From: Arabidopsis thaliana | Taxonomy: Eukaryota; Streptophyta; Magnoliopsida; Brassicales; Brassicaceae | DNA: 64,000 nucleotides | Direction of reading: 5' to 3' | Assembly: GCF_000001735.4 (NCBI RefSeq) | Contig: NC_003076.8 | Location: forward strand, 16,991,835 to 17,055,834 | Shown here: one piece after another, positions 30,664 through 42,177 of the stretch | How positions within the stretch are numbered: position 1 is the stretch's first letter | Layout of the letters: every line of letters starts with the position of its first letter | The notes under the pieces: model-generated | The model's input: the letters and a program-made list of their open reading frames with translations, nothing else | Database searches by the model: none | What the model was told of the DNA's origin: nothing | Made by a program: the position numbers and the translations under genes

Positions 30664-31039
30664 TGTTCGTCGCCGGTGAGAGTAAACCCTAGATTGATCG
30701 GAGAAGAAGAAAAATGAGAGAGAACGTGTTGTTTGTTGTGTCGGTCAATGGAAATAAAATGAAAAAGCGTTACTTTATTGATGAGCAATACATGACACGT
30801 CATCTTACTTTTTATAAGAACTATTTATTTATTGCGGTTAATACACGTATTTGGAAAGTCATGTCGGCAACCATGAAATAATGAAGAAATTAACTTATTT
30901 GATTTCTCGAAGGAGCAAAGAAGAGTAGAAGACCAACACTTTTGGAGTGTGGAGTGTGGAGTGTACTTTTGTTGGCAACATATGATGGAGATAGCTTGCC
31001 ATGATTCCTAGTAGGAGGCGGCTTGGATGTTGTCGGGCT
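30664..31039. other. BAP31-like promoter region
   Basis: Upstream flank of the minus-strand gene. A short GGAGTGT triplication occurs at about 30954-30972. No gene seen. Confidence 0.4.
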
Positions 31040-31545
31040 GATAGAGAGACGCCTTGAGCATCGACTTACATTGGAAATGCTTTAACTAGTGAAAGACGAG
31101 ATGAGAAGTGCCTTGAGTGGTAACAAATTGACTAGAAAGTGTTTTCGGAAATGACAATAAAGATGGGAGGTACTTTAGGCAATGACCTGACTAGGGTGGT
31201 TGAAGACCGACTAACGGTCTTGCAAAGGCCGTGTGCAAAAACTGCTCGTATAGAAGAAGGTGCTGGAGCATCTGACAAATAGCTCCAGAAATGCTTGAGG
31301 TATATTCAATTGTATGGAAGATGTGTGAGGTACTTTTGAGCAATACATGGCTGACTTAGGAATAAGGACCAACATACAACATTAAATGTGCTTTAAGTAA
31401 CATTTGATTGACTCAGAGATGCTTGAAAACTGATAGACAACCTTATAGGTGCTTTGAGCATCATCCAAGTGACTGAGAGATGCTTGAAGACTCACATATA
31501 GTCATAGTCTTGGAAGTGCTTTCAGCGACATTCTGTTGTGCAAAA
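31040..31545. repeat. Degenerate tandem repeat, period about 60 bp
   Basis: The block AGGTGCTTTGAGCA and its variants recurs at about 31050, 31107, 31169, 31259, 31329, 31387, 31447 and 31516. It is usually followed by a TGACTNAG block and an AGATGCTTGAAGAC block. Spacing is mostly 57-69 bp. The base composition is clearly less AT-rich than its surroundings. No protein frame runs through it on either strand. It lies 3' of CYP705A12 at the left border of the marneral cluster. Confidence 0.7.
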
Positions 31546-31811
31546 CCTGCTTGCGCATCGATAGGCAGTACATCCAAGCAAAGGATGATGGTTATTAATA
31601 CATCCGAATGTTATTTTATGATGTCCTCTTTTATATTAGAAATTTAGAATCATTAACGCTAATATGAACGTGATCTTTATTATTTTATTAGACATAACTT
31701 ACATATAAACATAAAATATTCTTACATACTTGACTTTGAAATACAACAAGCACAACTAACATAGTAAAACGTCTTTGATCTTAACAAGTCACCGAACTTG
31801 GATTATGTAAA

Positions 31812-33395
31812 TCAAAAGCTGAAAGGGTCGAACCGAACAACAGGAGTGCACTTAAGCGGATGAGCCATTTTCAAACTAAGTCCTGAAACAGCCTCTTCCA
31901 TGTATACTTTCTCTCCTTTAATTCTCCAGTCAAAACACTGCACCATCGCTCCAATCGCAGTTTCCATAAAGATATGAGCTAGTTTTACCGCGGGACATGT
32001 CCTCCTTCCACCTCCAAAAGTAACATACTTCACGGCTTGCTCTCTTATCTTTTCTTCATCTCCTGATATCGAAGAAACTAAAAACCTCTCTGGCTTAAAC
32101 ATATCAGGATCTTCCCAAGAATCAGGATCTCTATTCACAGCATAGAGATTAACAACAAGTGTTGTTTTCTCCGGTACGTAGAACTCTTTGACCTCGCAAC
32201 TTTCTCCAAATACCCTTAACAAGACAGGAGCCGAGGGATGCAATCTTAGCCCTTCTTTAACAACAGCTTGCAAATAAGGGAGGTTTGGAAGATCTGATTC
32301 TTGAATCAACCTTTTTCCCCCCACAACGGAATCGATTTCTGCTCTTAATTTCTCGAGAACGCCGGGGTTGTTAAGTATCTCCGCCATAGTCCATTGTATC
32401 GTCTGCGCCGAGCTGTCAGTGCCTCCAAGAAAAATTTCCTACAGTTTTTTTTATATAGTCAGACCTAATCTCAAAACATAGATTATAAATGAAGCAACCG
32501 AAAAAAAAACATTTAACTTTACCACAATTAAAGACTTGATCTGTTTTCTAGTGATCTTATATTCTGCTTCTTCGTTTCTATAAGCTTCCAACAAATGATC
32601 AATCATGTCCCTATCTTGATCCCCCTCAAGGTTCTCCTCGTGTTCCACTAGAATCCTCTCAAGAAACTCGTCGAATTCACGAGAAACTCCCATTATATCT
32701 TTTCTGAACATGTTTGAAAAGAAGAGCTTCACTGATAAGGCAAAGGATTTGTTAACCAATTCCCTTGCTCTCTCCGCTACACCGTTCTTCTCTGAACAAC
32801 TCCTTCCCATGCTCATCCTACATATGATGTTGTTAGTGAGCTTTAGTGCTACTTTACCGATCTCAACGCTCTCCTTCTTCCTCGCCTTACCTTGCAGATC
32901 AAGGCAAAACCGACGTAGCTCCTCTGCACGGTTACCTTTCGACAGCTCGAGTGCATGTGGTCGGAGTAGTTTCGTGGATATGAGCTTCTTCATGAACTTC
33001 CAGTAATCTCCATAAGGAGCGGTTACGAATCCTGAAGATCCGAACACTAGAGAGTCTTTGTTGACTGGGACAAAGCGATACGAGACGTTTACGTCGTTTG
33101 TCCTGAAGACCTCGTAGGCCATTGAGGCTGATGAGACGAGGACCATGGGGAAATTAAAGATGCGGAGATGGAGAAGAGGTCCATACTTGAAGGAGAGTTT
33201 TTGAAAGGACTTGTGTGGTAGAGATGATGAGAGAAGATGGTGAAGATGACCGATGATTGGTAGAGAAGGAGGGCTCGGAGGCAGGTCAAAGCCTTTTGGT
33301 TTCTTGAAGAAGAGAGCGTAACAAAGGAATGAGAAGAGACATAAGAGGATGAAGATAGATATGTTTTGAAAGTCAACGATGATGAGTTCTGCCAT
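31812..33395 (-). CDS. CYP705A12: Cytochrome P450 CYP705A12 (marneral cluster)
   Basis: Two exons, 32523-33395 and 31812-32438, encode 499 residues (AT5G42580). This microsomal monooxygenase belongs to the Brassicaceae-expanded CYP705A family and is co-expressed in roots with MRN1 and CYP71A16; it is thought to modify marneral-derived triterpenes. Visible parts are the N-terminal ER anchor (about 8-30), the proline hinge PPSPPSLPIIG (39-49), the I-helix oxygen-binding motif GGTDSS (296-301), KEGLR of the K-helix (ExxR, 353-356), FKPERF, and the heme loop FGGGRRTCPAVKLA with the heme-ligand Cys at 439. The heme loop has Ala at 441 where the FxxGxRxCxG consensus has Gly. The ATG at 33393-33395 is preferred over the in-frame ATG at 33446, which abuts the TATA box. 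The frame is intact. Confidence 0.96.
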
Positions 33396-33448
33396 TGTTG
33401 CTGAAAACTTGAAGTGGAAGATGAAGCAAGAATATGGATCCGTCAATT

Positions 33449-33456
33449 GTATATAT
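33449..33456 (-). promoter_or_regulatory. Probable TATA box of CYP705A12
   Basis: CATATATAC on the minus strand, about 55 bp upstream of the chosen ATG (33395). This implies a short leader and excludes the upstream in-frame ATG at 33446. Confidence 0.6.
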
Positions 33457-34542
33457 GGTGCTATAGGATTTATTTTTAACAGTGATTTTAATGTATTTGA
33501 AGTTTGGTAAATTGTTATGAATTCAATTCAATGGACATGGATTTTCACTTTTTTAATGTACTTTGTAATGTCATTTGTGCCTTTGTGGGTTGTCTTTGTA
33601 TATTTTATTCATTTAAAACCTTCTCGGCTCTAGTTGTGGAACACGTTCCAAGTTCAACATCAAGAAATATTAGAATTATTGGGTGTTTAATAATAATTAG
33701 AAAAACTATTATATCAATAAATTCAGACGTTAAATAAGACAAAGAATACACGTTTAAAACTTTAATTTATCATAATGAGAAAACATTAAAAGTACTTTGT
33801 ACTTAACTTAAACTTAACTTTTTCATACCAAACAAAATAAAAAACTAAAACTTAACTTTTTGTTTTCACCTAAATATTTTAATACGAACTACATCGGGTG
33901 CCTCTAAAAAAAAAAAACTAATATTCGTACTCTCAATTAATCTAAGACTAGGTAAGAACCCCTGCCGGCTGCCATACAGATAAATATTATGCTATTTAAT
34001 TTTATGATAAAACAACTAAAAAAGGTGAAAAGTTTTAGAATTGATTGAATCTTGAGATATCAAAACCAAATTTTGTAGATATATTGAAATATGTTGAACT
34101 AAAAATACAGATACTATGCAATAACACAAATTTTTAGTCTATAGAATAATCTTAAAAATTCGATTTTATATATTTAATGATTTATCATTATACAACTTGC
34201 ATTTACGGTATTCATAAGCTTAGGCTTATAAAATATGAAAGAATTTGTTGGAATTGAAATGCTATATTTTATGTTATACTGTAATTGAAAAACACTATAT
34301 ATTTAGTAAAAATAAAAGCTTTATATAGTGGCATTCTTATTTTAAAATTTGAGATATTAATTTTGGTAATTTTAGTTAATAAGAAGGAGTTCTATATAAG
34401 GAATTAAAAGGGTTTTACAAAGACTTAAAATTGTTTGGCAGAAAAAATAGGAGTTAAATAAATAAAAAATAATATTTCAGTCTCAAATTTGAAAGTTTAT
34501 GTTTTATTTAAAAAAAATTTAGTTTTAATTGAATAAAACTAA
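33457..34542. other. Intergenic, CYP705A12 upstream
   Basis: AT-rich, no gene. Should include the CYP705A12 promoter. Confidence 0.4.
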
Positions 34543-34785
34543 CTTACTTGTATGTAACATGGGCTCATATCTCAACATCTCAACGCAACCTTCGAAAACA
34601 AATCTTAACCGAAAGTCCACCTTAACTTTTATTGTAAAATATTTTATAAGCCACGCTTTTGATTTGTATTATTAATACCAAAAAATTATTTGAAAGCATA
34701 TGATTATCATTATCTTTCTCTAATCAATAAAAGATTGACAAAATAGAAATCATTTATGTTGTGGATTAAAGATTTCAGTAGTGTA
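34543..34785. repeat. Direct repeat copy 1 (about 240 bp)
   Basis: AACTTACTTG...CATCTCAACGCAACCTTCG...AAAGTCCACCTTAA...AAATCATTTATGTTG matches 35653-35895 with scattered substitutions and short indels. Confidence 0.85.
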
Positions 34786-35279
34786 TAGTTTAAAATATAT
34801 GCTTCCATTAAAAAATAAACAATAATGAGTCTAGTACCTATTACTTAATATATTTATACGATCTGTCTGTTCAAGATTTAATTTGTATGTTTTTGGGCTT
34901 TCTTTCTTTCTGATTTTGTTTACGGACCTCTCTACGAGTTTTGCTTTGTATCCCCTTGTGTTTGGGCCTTTTTCTAAAAAAAAATCTTTGAAATTTGATT
35001 TCTGTAATCATCTTGTATGGGTTAAGCCCAATGTGTTTGTCTCCATCATATGATCCAAAAAAATCAACAAAAATAAAAACATATATATATTTTAAGCCCT
35101 TTAAAATATATATATAGTTATTTCATACGCAAATAGAATAACTTTATATTCGTCTTTTAAGTTTAAGAACATTTTTTAAATATTTATCTCTAAGGATCTA
35201 ACACAAACTCCATTTACATTCTTGCTTAATTTGAACAATCGTAATTTATAGTGTACTCATTTGATCGTTGTAGATTTCA

Positions 35280-35652
35280 CCCCATATTATTATTTTTCAC
35301 GTGAAATTTCAAATGATTTGTGTTAAAATAAGAAATCCTATGTTATAAAATTATAGATTTTTAAAAGTTTCATGATATCTAATGTTATTGAACTAGTGAT
35401 TTTAAAATCTACTTTAAAATTCCTTATTATTGAAAACATTTTGAGGATTAGATTTTTAGTGACTTTAAGAGACTTAAGTGAATTTAGTGAATTTTCTTAG
35501 TTAAAAATAGAGAATTTTAAATTTCATGGTTTTAGGTGGAATTTGAAAAAATTTGACAATAAATCATAACAATTTTCTTAAATACACCCAAAATTTTCAA
35601 ATCATATAAAAACTCAAAATAATTTAAATCACTCAAAATGTAAGATTGAAAA
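35280..35652. mobile_element. Possible MITE between direct repeats
   Basis: Sequence rich in TTTTAAAATC-type palindromic words, ending ATTGAAAACACCCCCTAA. This resembles the GGGGGTGTTTTCAAT terminus of hAT-type MITEs in Arabidopsis. The matching left terminus is not clear. Confidence 0.3.
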
Positions 35653-35895
35653 CACCCCCTAACTTACTTGTAACAACATCTCATATCTCGACATCTCAAC
35701 GCAACCTTCGAAAACAAATCTTTACCAAAAGTCCACCTTAATTTTATTGTATAACATTTTATTAGCCACGCTTTTGATCATTTTGTATTATTAATACCAC
35801 TAATTATTTGAAAGCATATTATAATCATTATCTTTCTCTAACCAATAAAAGTTTTGGACAACATAGAAATCATTTATGTTGTTGATTAAGATTTA
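35653..35895. repeat. Direct repeat copy 2 (about 240 bp)
   Basis: Partner of 34543-34785, 1.1 kb away in direct orientation. The two could be diverged LTRs or a local duplication. No reverse-transcriptase sequence lies between them. Confidence 0.85.
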
Positions 35896-36044
35896 ATTTG
35901 TATGTTATTCAACAATAATAGATCTAGTTGACTGGCATTTTGTTTATATGCGATATGTCCTTTCAAAGTAATCAGATTCAGCTGCACAAAATCGGGAGAA
36001 TTCTCATTATTGTAGATACGGTCCATTACTTAATAGAATTCTAC

Positions 36045-36093
36045 GTAACCAAGTCGTTACGTATCAATTTATTATTACGGAAGCATGTGGAAA
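36045..36093 (+). repeat. Dispersed repeat with CGTAACC...GGAAGCATGTG core, copy 1
   Basis: Core reads about GACGTAACCAAATAGTTACG then TATCAATTTATTATAACGGAAGCATGTG. It also occurs at about 49083, 53144, 55892 and 56929, so it is present in both large gaps of the marneral cluster. Flanking homology extends upstream (GGTCCATT...GTTAAG). Confidence 0.8.
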
Positions 36094-36099
36094 GATAAT

Positions 36100-37156
36100 G
36101 TATAGAAAATAGTTTATGTGTAAGTCCAAAAAAATGTGGATAATATAATATTATGCAATCGATGTTGGACTACTACAAATGATGAAGACCGTTGATTTAT
36201 ATATTTATTTAATATAAAAATGTTAAACTTGTTGATTAACAAAAAGATAAATGACAATTTGTGCAAAGTATTGGAAGTTGCAAGTAAACTCTCTGAAGAG
36301 TGTAGATGATCAAAACAAAACAAAACAATTAGGTTTAGACAAAAAAAACAAAAAAAAAAAAAAACAAAAAAAAAACAATTAGGTTGATTTGCTACTTGGG
36401 AAATTCTTTTATTCTTCAAAACAATTTTATCCTGCTTCAAAATCTTAAAGTTTTACTTTTATGCATTTTCTTAGATACCCCAGTTTAATCATTTATTTTA
36501 CATTCAATTTAGCACCGTTTTTGACCTACATTGTAGCGTTCATTGCAAAATTTCCAACATGTCCATTATCTGGTCCTAGGAAAACTGACATAAGGCATTT
36601 AAAAGGTATACTTAGCTATAATTTTGGGGCTATCATCAGAGATTATTTCGCTATATAGTCCAAAAATAGCCCAACATACATTTTTGTAAACGACTAAAAC
36701 AATGTGGCTATTGATTAACACATCGATTAAATCTTATGTGCATACGACCCCAATCGAATGGTATAATGATGTAGCACTTTAGGATCAAAACTATTAGGAA
36801 CAATGCTTAATTCACTAGCAATGTATATATGCCATCATTTAATCTAAGCTAGAGAATATTGGTTTTGTTTTTTATAAAATTTAAGTAGAAGACTAACAAA
36901 ATTCAAAAACAAAGTGGGAAATCTACTAAACAGTTTTAAGCAATAGATAAAAGAATAATTGCTCAGAATGCCCCTACCTTTTTCAATTCTACCCTTTCCT
37001 ATTTGCCATTTTTATTTTTATACCCTCTTTAAATTTTTAATGACCATTTTACCCCTATTTGTAAATTGTTTTAGGTTAACAAAATGAAATATTAATATTT
37101 TTCACCTAAATTATTCCAAAATAAATTTTCCGCCAAAAATTTTCGAAACTTTTTTT
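36100..37156. other. Intergenic, AT-rich
   Basis: A-rich tracts at 36340-36377. At 36950-37160 there are runs such as ACCCTTTCC, TACCCTC and TTACCCCTA followed by CCGCCAAAAATTTTC, which mirror sequence right of the foldback element (AAAAGGGGTTG, GGCGGGAAA). These may be its outermost arms. No gene. Confidence 0.4.
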
Positions 37157-38805
37157 GGGAAATTTGCAAGAATAACTAACAAAAACTTATAAATTAAGAA
37201 AGTAACATAAGACAAAAAAAATAGCTATACTCTCTATATTATATATAATAATGGCATATTTACCCCTCTCTCTCCACCTCATTCTAAGTCTCTCCTTCTC
37301 TCCTTTCTCTCTCATCTCTTTTTCTTTTTTCTCTCGATCTCTTCTCTTCTTTTTTTCTGTATCACATAACAAACAAACGAGAAAGACAAAGTAGATTTTT
37401 CAGATACCACTTATGTTATATGGTTGCTTGGGTTACCAAGGTTGTATTTTAGGGTATAGTTTTTCTATACATCCAAAATAATATAGTACAACATTTTAAT
37501 TCTATCCAAAATAGTACATAATTTTACTTACAAACACTATTTACTATTTTATAAATTCAAATCCGATTTTAAAAATTCAAACTATTTTGTATGTAGAAAA
37601 AACATAGTTTTTTTTGTAATAAATTTTATAATTGGAATCTATTTTTTTGAAAAAGATATATCGCAAAAAAAAAACAAATGGGTAAAAACTAAACTAAGTG
37701 TTACTAAATCATCTCACCTCCAATTCAACACTAAAATTATCTTTTCCTTATCCTCACATGCTATTTTCTTAATTTCTATACATATGGTGCTATATTCTTA
37801 ATATGTTTATCAAATATGGTTATTCAGCTAAATCACAAAAAAAAATTCCCGCCAAAAGTTTTTTCCAAAAAATATTTTTTCCCCAAAAAAAACTTTTTTG
37901 ACGGGAAATAGATTTACAAGGGATTTTAAAAGGGTTTTAAAAGATTTACAAGAGATTTTAAAACATTTACAAGAGATTTTAAAAGGGTTTTAAAAGATTT
38001 ACAAGGGATTTTAAAAGAGTTTTAAAAAATTTACAATGGATTTTAAAAGGGTTTTAAAAGATTTACAAGGGCTTTAAAAGATTTACAAATGTTTTTTAAA
38101 GATTTTTAATTGGTTTAAAATTGTTTTAAAAGGGTTTTAAAATATTTACAAGTGATTTTAAAAGGGTTTTAAAATATTTACAAGGGATTTTAAAAGGGTT
38201 TTAAAATATTTACAAGAGATTTTAAAGAGTTTTAAAAGATTTACAAAGGTTTTTAAAAGATTTTTAAAGGGTTTAAAAGTGTTTTAAAAGATTTACAAGG
38301 GATTTTTAATGGGTTTTAAAGTTTTACAAATGATTTTAAAAGGGTTTTAAAAGATGTATAAGGGTTCTGAAAAGATTTTTATAGAATTTACAAGAAGACC
38401 CTTTAAAAACTCTTGTAACTCTTTTTAAAAACTTTTTAAAATTATTTGTAAATCTTTTAAAACCCTTTTAAAATCTCTTGTACATCTTTTAAAACCCTTT
38501 TAAAATCCCTTGTAAATCTATTTTCCGCCAAAAAAAAATTATAAGGATTTTTAAAAGCATTTTTTTGGCTGAGAAAAAATTCGTTACAAAAACAAATTGG
38601 CGGGAAAGTTTTTTTTTGGCGGGAAAAATAAAATTTGGCGCAAAAAAATTAGCGAGAAAATTTCAGTTTCCAATTACATGTTTCTATTAGATGAGGGTAA
38701 TTTGATCATTCTGTTCAAGGGAAAAGGTATTTTTAAAAATAGACAAAACAAAAGGGGTTGTTACAAAAGAGTAGTATTAAAAGGGTAATTTTGCAAATCT
38801 CCCTA
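37157..38805. mobile_element. Foldback element with internal 32-bp minisatellite
   Basis: Ends resemble inverted termini: GGGAAATTTGCAAGAATAAC at 37157 and the complement of GGTAATTTTGCAAATCTCCC at about 38784-38803. Inside, at 37918-38385, about a dozen degenerate copies of a 32-bp unit (GATTTACAAGGGATTTTAAAA plus GGGTTTTAAAA) run in one direction. At about 38396-38525 the same unit runs in the opposite direction. CCGCC-AAAA and GGCGGGAAA tracts flank both sides as further inverted arms. This fits a Mutator-like or foldback non-autonomous element. No transposase coding is seen. Clean target duplications were not found. Confidence 0.65.
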
Positions 38806-39382
38806 GATAAAATACATATGTTTGGGTTTAGAATATTGACTCGGGTGATCACTAATTAATTCAAGATGCTCTATCGATCTAAAAATGCCATTTAGTCTTA
38901 GAACTGTACTAATGTAAACTAGTCCACTTCTATGGTACTAATCGTGCACTAATCATGCGGTTAACAAAGATTTCCATCCGTAATCGTTAGACTAATATGC
39001 ATTAATTCCAAGCCTAACTAACCACCTACCACCCTAATCATCAATTGTCATTGGCTAGGAATGCGAAGCACTCACTAAATATTTTTGGAAATTTCATCTA
39101 ACTCTTCTGGGCATGAAACTTCCTATGAGCTAAACTAGCTTAATCAAGACTAATCTAACACTAAGAACACGTAAAGAGTAATGATATATAAAGATTTAAC
39201 CCTAACCATCTTGAATCAATCAACAACCTTTAGTCTTATGTCCATCCAAACTTTAGGTAATTCCTTTTGCAACTCCTTTTAGCTAGGGGAAATTGTTTTA
39301 TTAACATTTCACAAACAATAATACAAACAATGTGAGGTCGTTAAGCTCATGGAGAGGAAATGGTTTTCCATGGGAAAATAAA
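38806..39382. other. Intergenic 3' of CYP71A16
   Basis: No gene or repeat recognised. Should hold the CYP71A16 3' UTR at its right end. Confidence 0.45.
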
Positions 39383-41806
39383 CTAAGCAGAAGATGGAAA
39401 GACAACAAGAGGAAATTTTCGGCAAACATCGATTCCAGCTCCCTCTACTAGATCTGGTTTATCATATCCTGAAGGTCCATCCTCAACTCTCCAGTCAAAC
39501 CGTTTCACAAGATTGGCCAAAGTCACACTTGCCATCACCGACCCAAGTCCAATGCCGGGACATAACCTTCTCCCTGCTCCAAATGGAATGTATTTGAAAT
39601 TTCGTCCAACAAAATCCCAAGTTGAATCAAAATGTCTTTCTGGCCTAAATTCTTGTGCATCCGATCCCCATGTCGCAGTGTCTCGTTGGATCGCCCAAGC
39701 ATTAATGATCACCTATATGTCACATTTAAAACGTTTTATCTAAAATGTTTTTGATATCAGTTATAATAAGAAAAAAAAAAACGTAAATATATTTGACCTG
39801 TGTGCCCGCAGTAATGTCGTATCCTTTTAATTTTACATCTTCGCTTAATAGTCGCGGAACTAATAGCGGGAGTGGGGGATGCAGCCGAAGTACCTCCTTG
39901 ATCACAGCTTTTAAGTAGTTCATATTTTCAACTTCTTTTCCTGATACATATGAATTCATCTTCGAAACTGAACGAATCTCATCTTGAAGTTTCTTCAAAC
40001 ATTCTGGATTTCTCATTAGGCGTGTCATCGCCCACTCTATTACCGCGGAAGTTGTTGTCGTGCTCCCTAAAAACATTTCCTATAAATGGAAAAGAACTTC
40101 ATATGATTATCAAAGTATTGTATCATTAATATATATACTAATGATGATGATAGATGCTTAATCTTACAAATATGATGACTTTTAAGTCGCTTTTATCCAA
40201 TTGGCATTGTGCAGTCTCATCTCTTTGAATTGTTAGCAACATATCAACAAAATCTGGTGTTTCTTTGTCGGCAGTTGTATCCTCATGTTCTTGCAACACT
40301 TTTTCTATAAAATCACCAAACTGCTTGGTTATTTTCTCTAGCTTACCATCTGAACCCGTAATCTTACCTATCCATGCCAAACTCGGAATGTATTCCCCGA
40401 CCGGGGAAAGCCCCACGGCATCCAAGAAACTCTTTGTTATGGTCTTGACATCGATTGTGCCTTCCTCGCCGCTGTATTTTTTCCCCAATACAACTTTACC
40501 CATTATGTCGCTTACCATATTAGTAATGAGTTTGCTTAGATTCACCGATGAAGAAGATAAACTTGCTTCTTCCAGCGTCTCCATCAATAGAGTTATCTCT
40601 TCTTCTCTTCTTTTCTCAGAGGATTGAACCATTTTGTTGCTGAGGAGATGTATCGTGCATAGACTCTGCATACCAAGAAGAAATCAATACACAACAAATT
40701 GAAGAGCCATTAACTAGAATCTGATAATTCAGTTACAAAAAAACTTTAAATATCCACACTTAATTTTTAAAGGTTTTGTATCGAAATGTATTATTTATCA
40801 CTAATGTTAACATACCTGTTTATCCTAAATAAATTTCAAATAAAATTAAGACATTATGTTTGAGAGATTTTCTATTGCAATGTTTGAAACTAATAATCAT
40901 AATTTTAAGTTCATGTAGTATATCTTTTTCACTAATAGGTTCAAAAAAAAAGTTAATTTTTAGAAGATTATATATGGATTTCCCTCTCTTTAAATTAATA
41001 AACTATTGATTTTTTGATAAACTACTATTAATATAATAAAATCGTATGATTAATGTAGTAATAGTTTGTAGCAGTCTTACTGTAGGTTTGAACTCATTTT
41101 AGTTTTTCGTATTATTGAAAAGAAAACTAGTGATTATATTTTGGAACTAAAATCTAGAAATGTGGTAGTATACTGTTAGTTCCAATTATATGTCAGTTTG
41201 GATTAGAAAATTTGATTATTACTTTTTGGGCAAAAACTTAGAAAATTTGATTAAATGTACCCTTTTAAACTAATTTATAAAATCTAATTAGTGAAACAAA
41301 TATTGATATTTAATTAATAACTCCTCCTTCTGATAAACTAATCAAGGAGCTCGTGAAAGCAAATCTGAGATCAACTTATGAAGACTTTGGAGACACCACA
41401 GATAACGAAAGAAAGTACAAACCTTAACGTTCCTCCAGTATTCGCCATAGGGGGCGAATACCAAATCTCGCCCGCCATTCGAGATTTTATGGGCAGATTT
41501 CGTGATCGGACGGTTGGCAAACTTAAGATCATGTGTCTTCATGACATCATGAGCTACGTCAGCAGAAGAGACAATGAGAACAGGGACACGGCCGAAACGA
41601 AGGAGCATGAGTGGCCCGTGGCGCGCGCTGAGGGAAGAGAGAGCACGGTGCGGGTGGAGACTGAGCTGATGGAGGTTTCCAATGACCGGAAGACGCCATG
41701 GAGACGGAGGTAAGTTAGAGTTGGGTCGTTTGAGGAGTGATTTGAAGAAGAGTAGAATAGTTAGGAAAGTGGTTAAGCACAGTGAGATTAATATCATCAT
41801 TTCCAT
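39383..41806 (-). CDS. CYP71A16: Cytochrome P450 CYP71A16 (marneral cluster)
   Basis: Four exons, 41423-41806, 40168-40665, 39798-40079 and 39383-39712, encode 497 residues (AT5G42590). This microsomal oxidase was reported to hydroxylate the marneral-derived alcohol marnerol at C-23 (from memory). It has an N-terminal anchor (about 4-22), proline hinge LPPSPWRLPVIGN, KEVLRLHPPLP of the K-helix (E356, R359), RPERH in place of PERF (412-415), and the heme loop PFGAGRRLCPGIGLG with the ligand Cys at 439. The I-helix reads FLGSTTTTS (297-305) where most family members have FLGGTDTTS, so the usual Gly is Ser300 and the usual acidic residue is Thr302. Intron 1 is 757 nt. The frame is intact and all splice sites are GT-AG. 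Confidence 0.96.
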
Positions 41807-42045
41807 TTTAGGATTTTTGGATAAATTTTGAGCTCAATCTCTCTCACTGTGTTGAAGTGTTTTGTGAATATTAGTGATTTGATTTTGGGTGTATCGTCAT
41901 GTGTCTCTTGGCTGTGAATTTTAAAGGGAAGATGGTCAATCATCATTCTAATAATCTGAAAATAAAAGTATATATGATGTGGCGTGCTTATAATAATTTT
42001 GCTATTATTAATGAACTTGTTCAAATAACTACTATTTACAATGAA
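41807..42045. promoter_or_regulatory. CYP71A16 upstream region
   Basis: Only about 240 bp separate the CYP71A16 ATG from a Helitron terminus at 42046. A TATATACTTTTATTTTC stretch on the minus strand (about 41957-41974) is a possible TATA region. The proximal promoter therefore abuts transposon DNA. Confidence 0.45.
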
Positions 42046-42090
42046 CTAGTAGTTGACCCACGCTACGCACGGGCCTTTAATGTTATTTAT
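42046..42090 (-). mobile_element. Helitron 3' terminus (minus strand)
   Basis: Read on the minus strand, GGCCCGTGCGTAGCGTGGG (a GC-rich imperfect hairpin) is followed by TCAACTACTAG and then T. This is the Helitron signature: a hairpin shortly before CTRR, with insertion next to T. The body would extend rightward; I cannot place its 5' TC end. Confidence 0.6.
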
Positions 42091-42177
42091 ATTAATAGAA
42101 TCGTTCTTTCACATGGAAGAGGAAGAACATGGGGGCTCTTTACAATATTTTAGTTATAAATTTTGCACAATTCAAAG

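Noticed and set aside
33396..33446. Upstream ATG for CYP705A12
   Set aside because: It adjoins the TATA box and would place polar residues before the membrane anchor.
37918..38525. CRISPR-like array of short repeats
   Set aside because: The repeats are contiguous without unique spacers, change orientation midway and sit in a plant nuclear genome; it is a minisatellite foldback.
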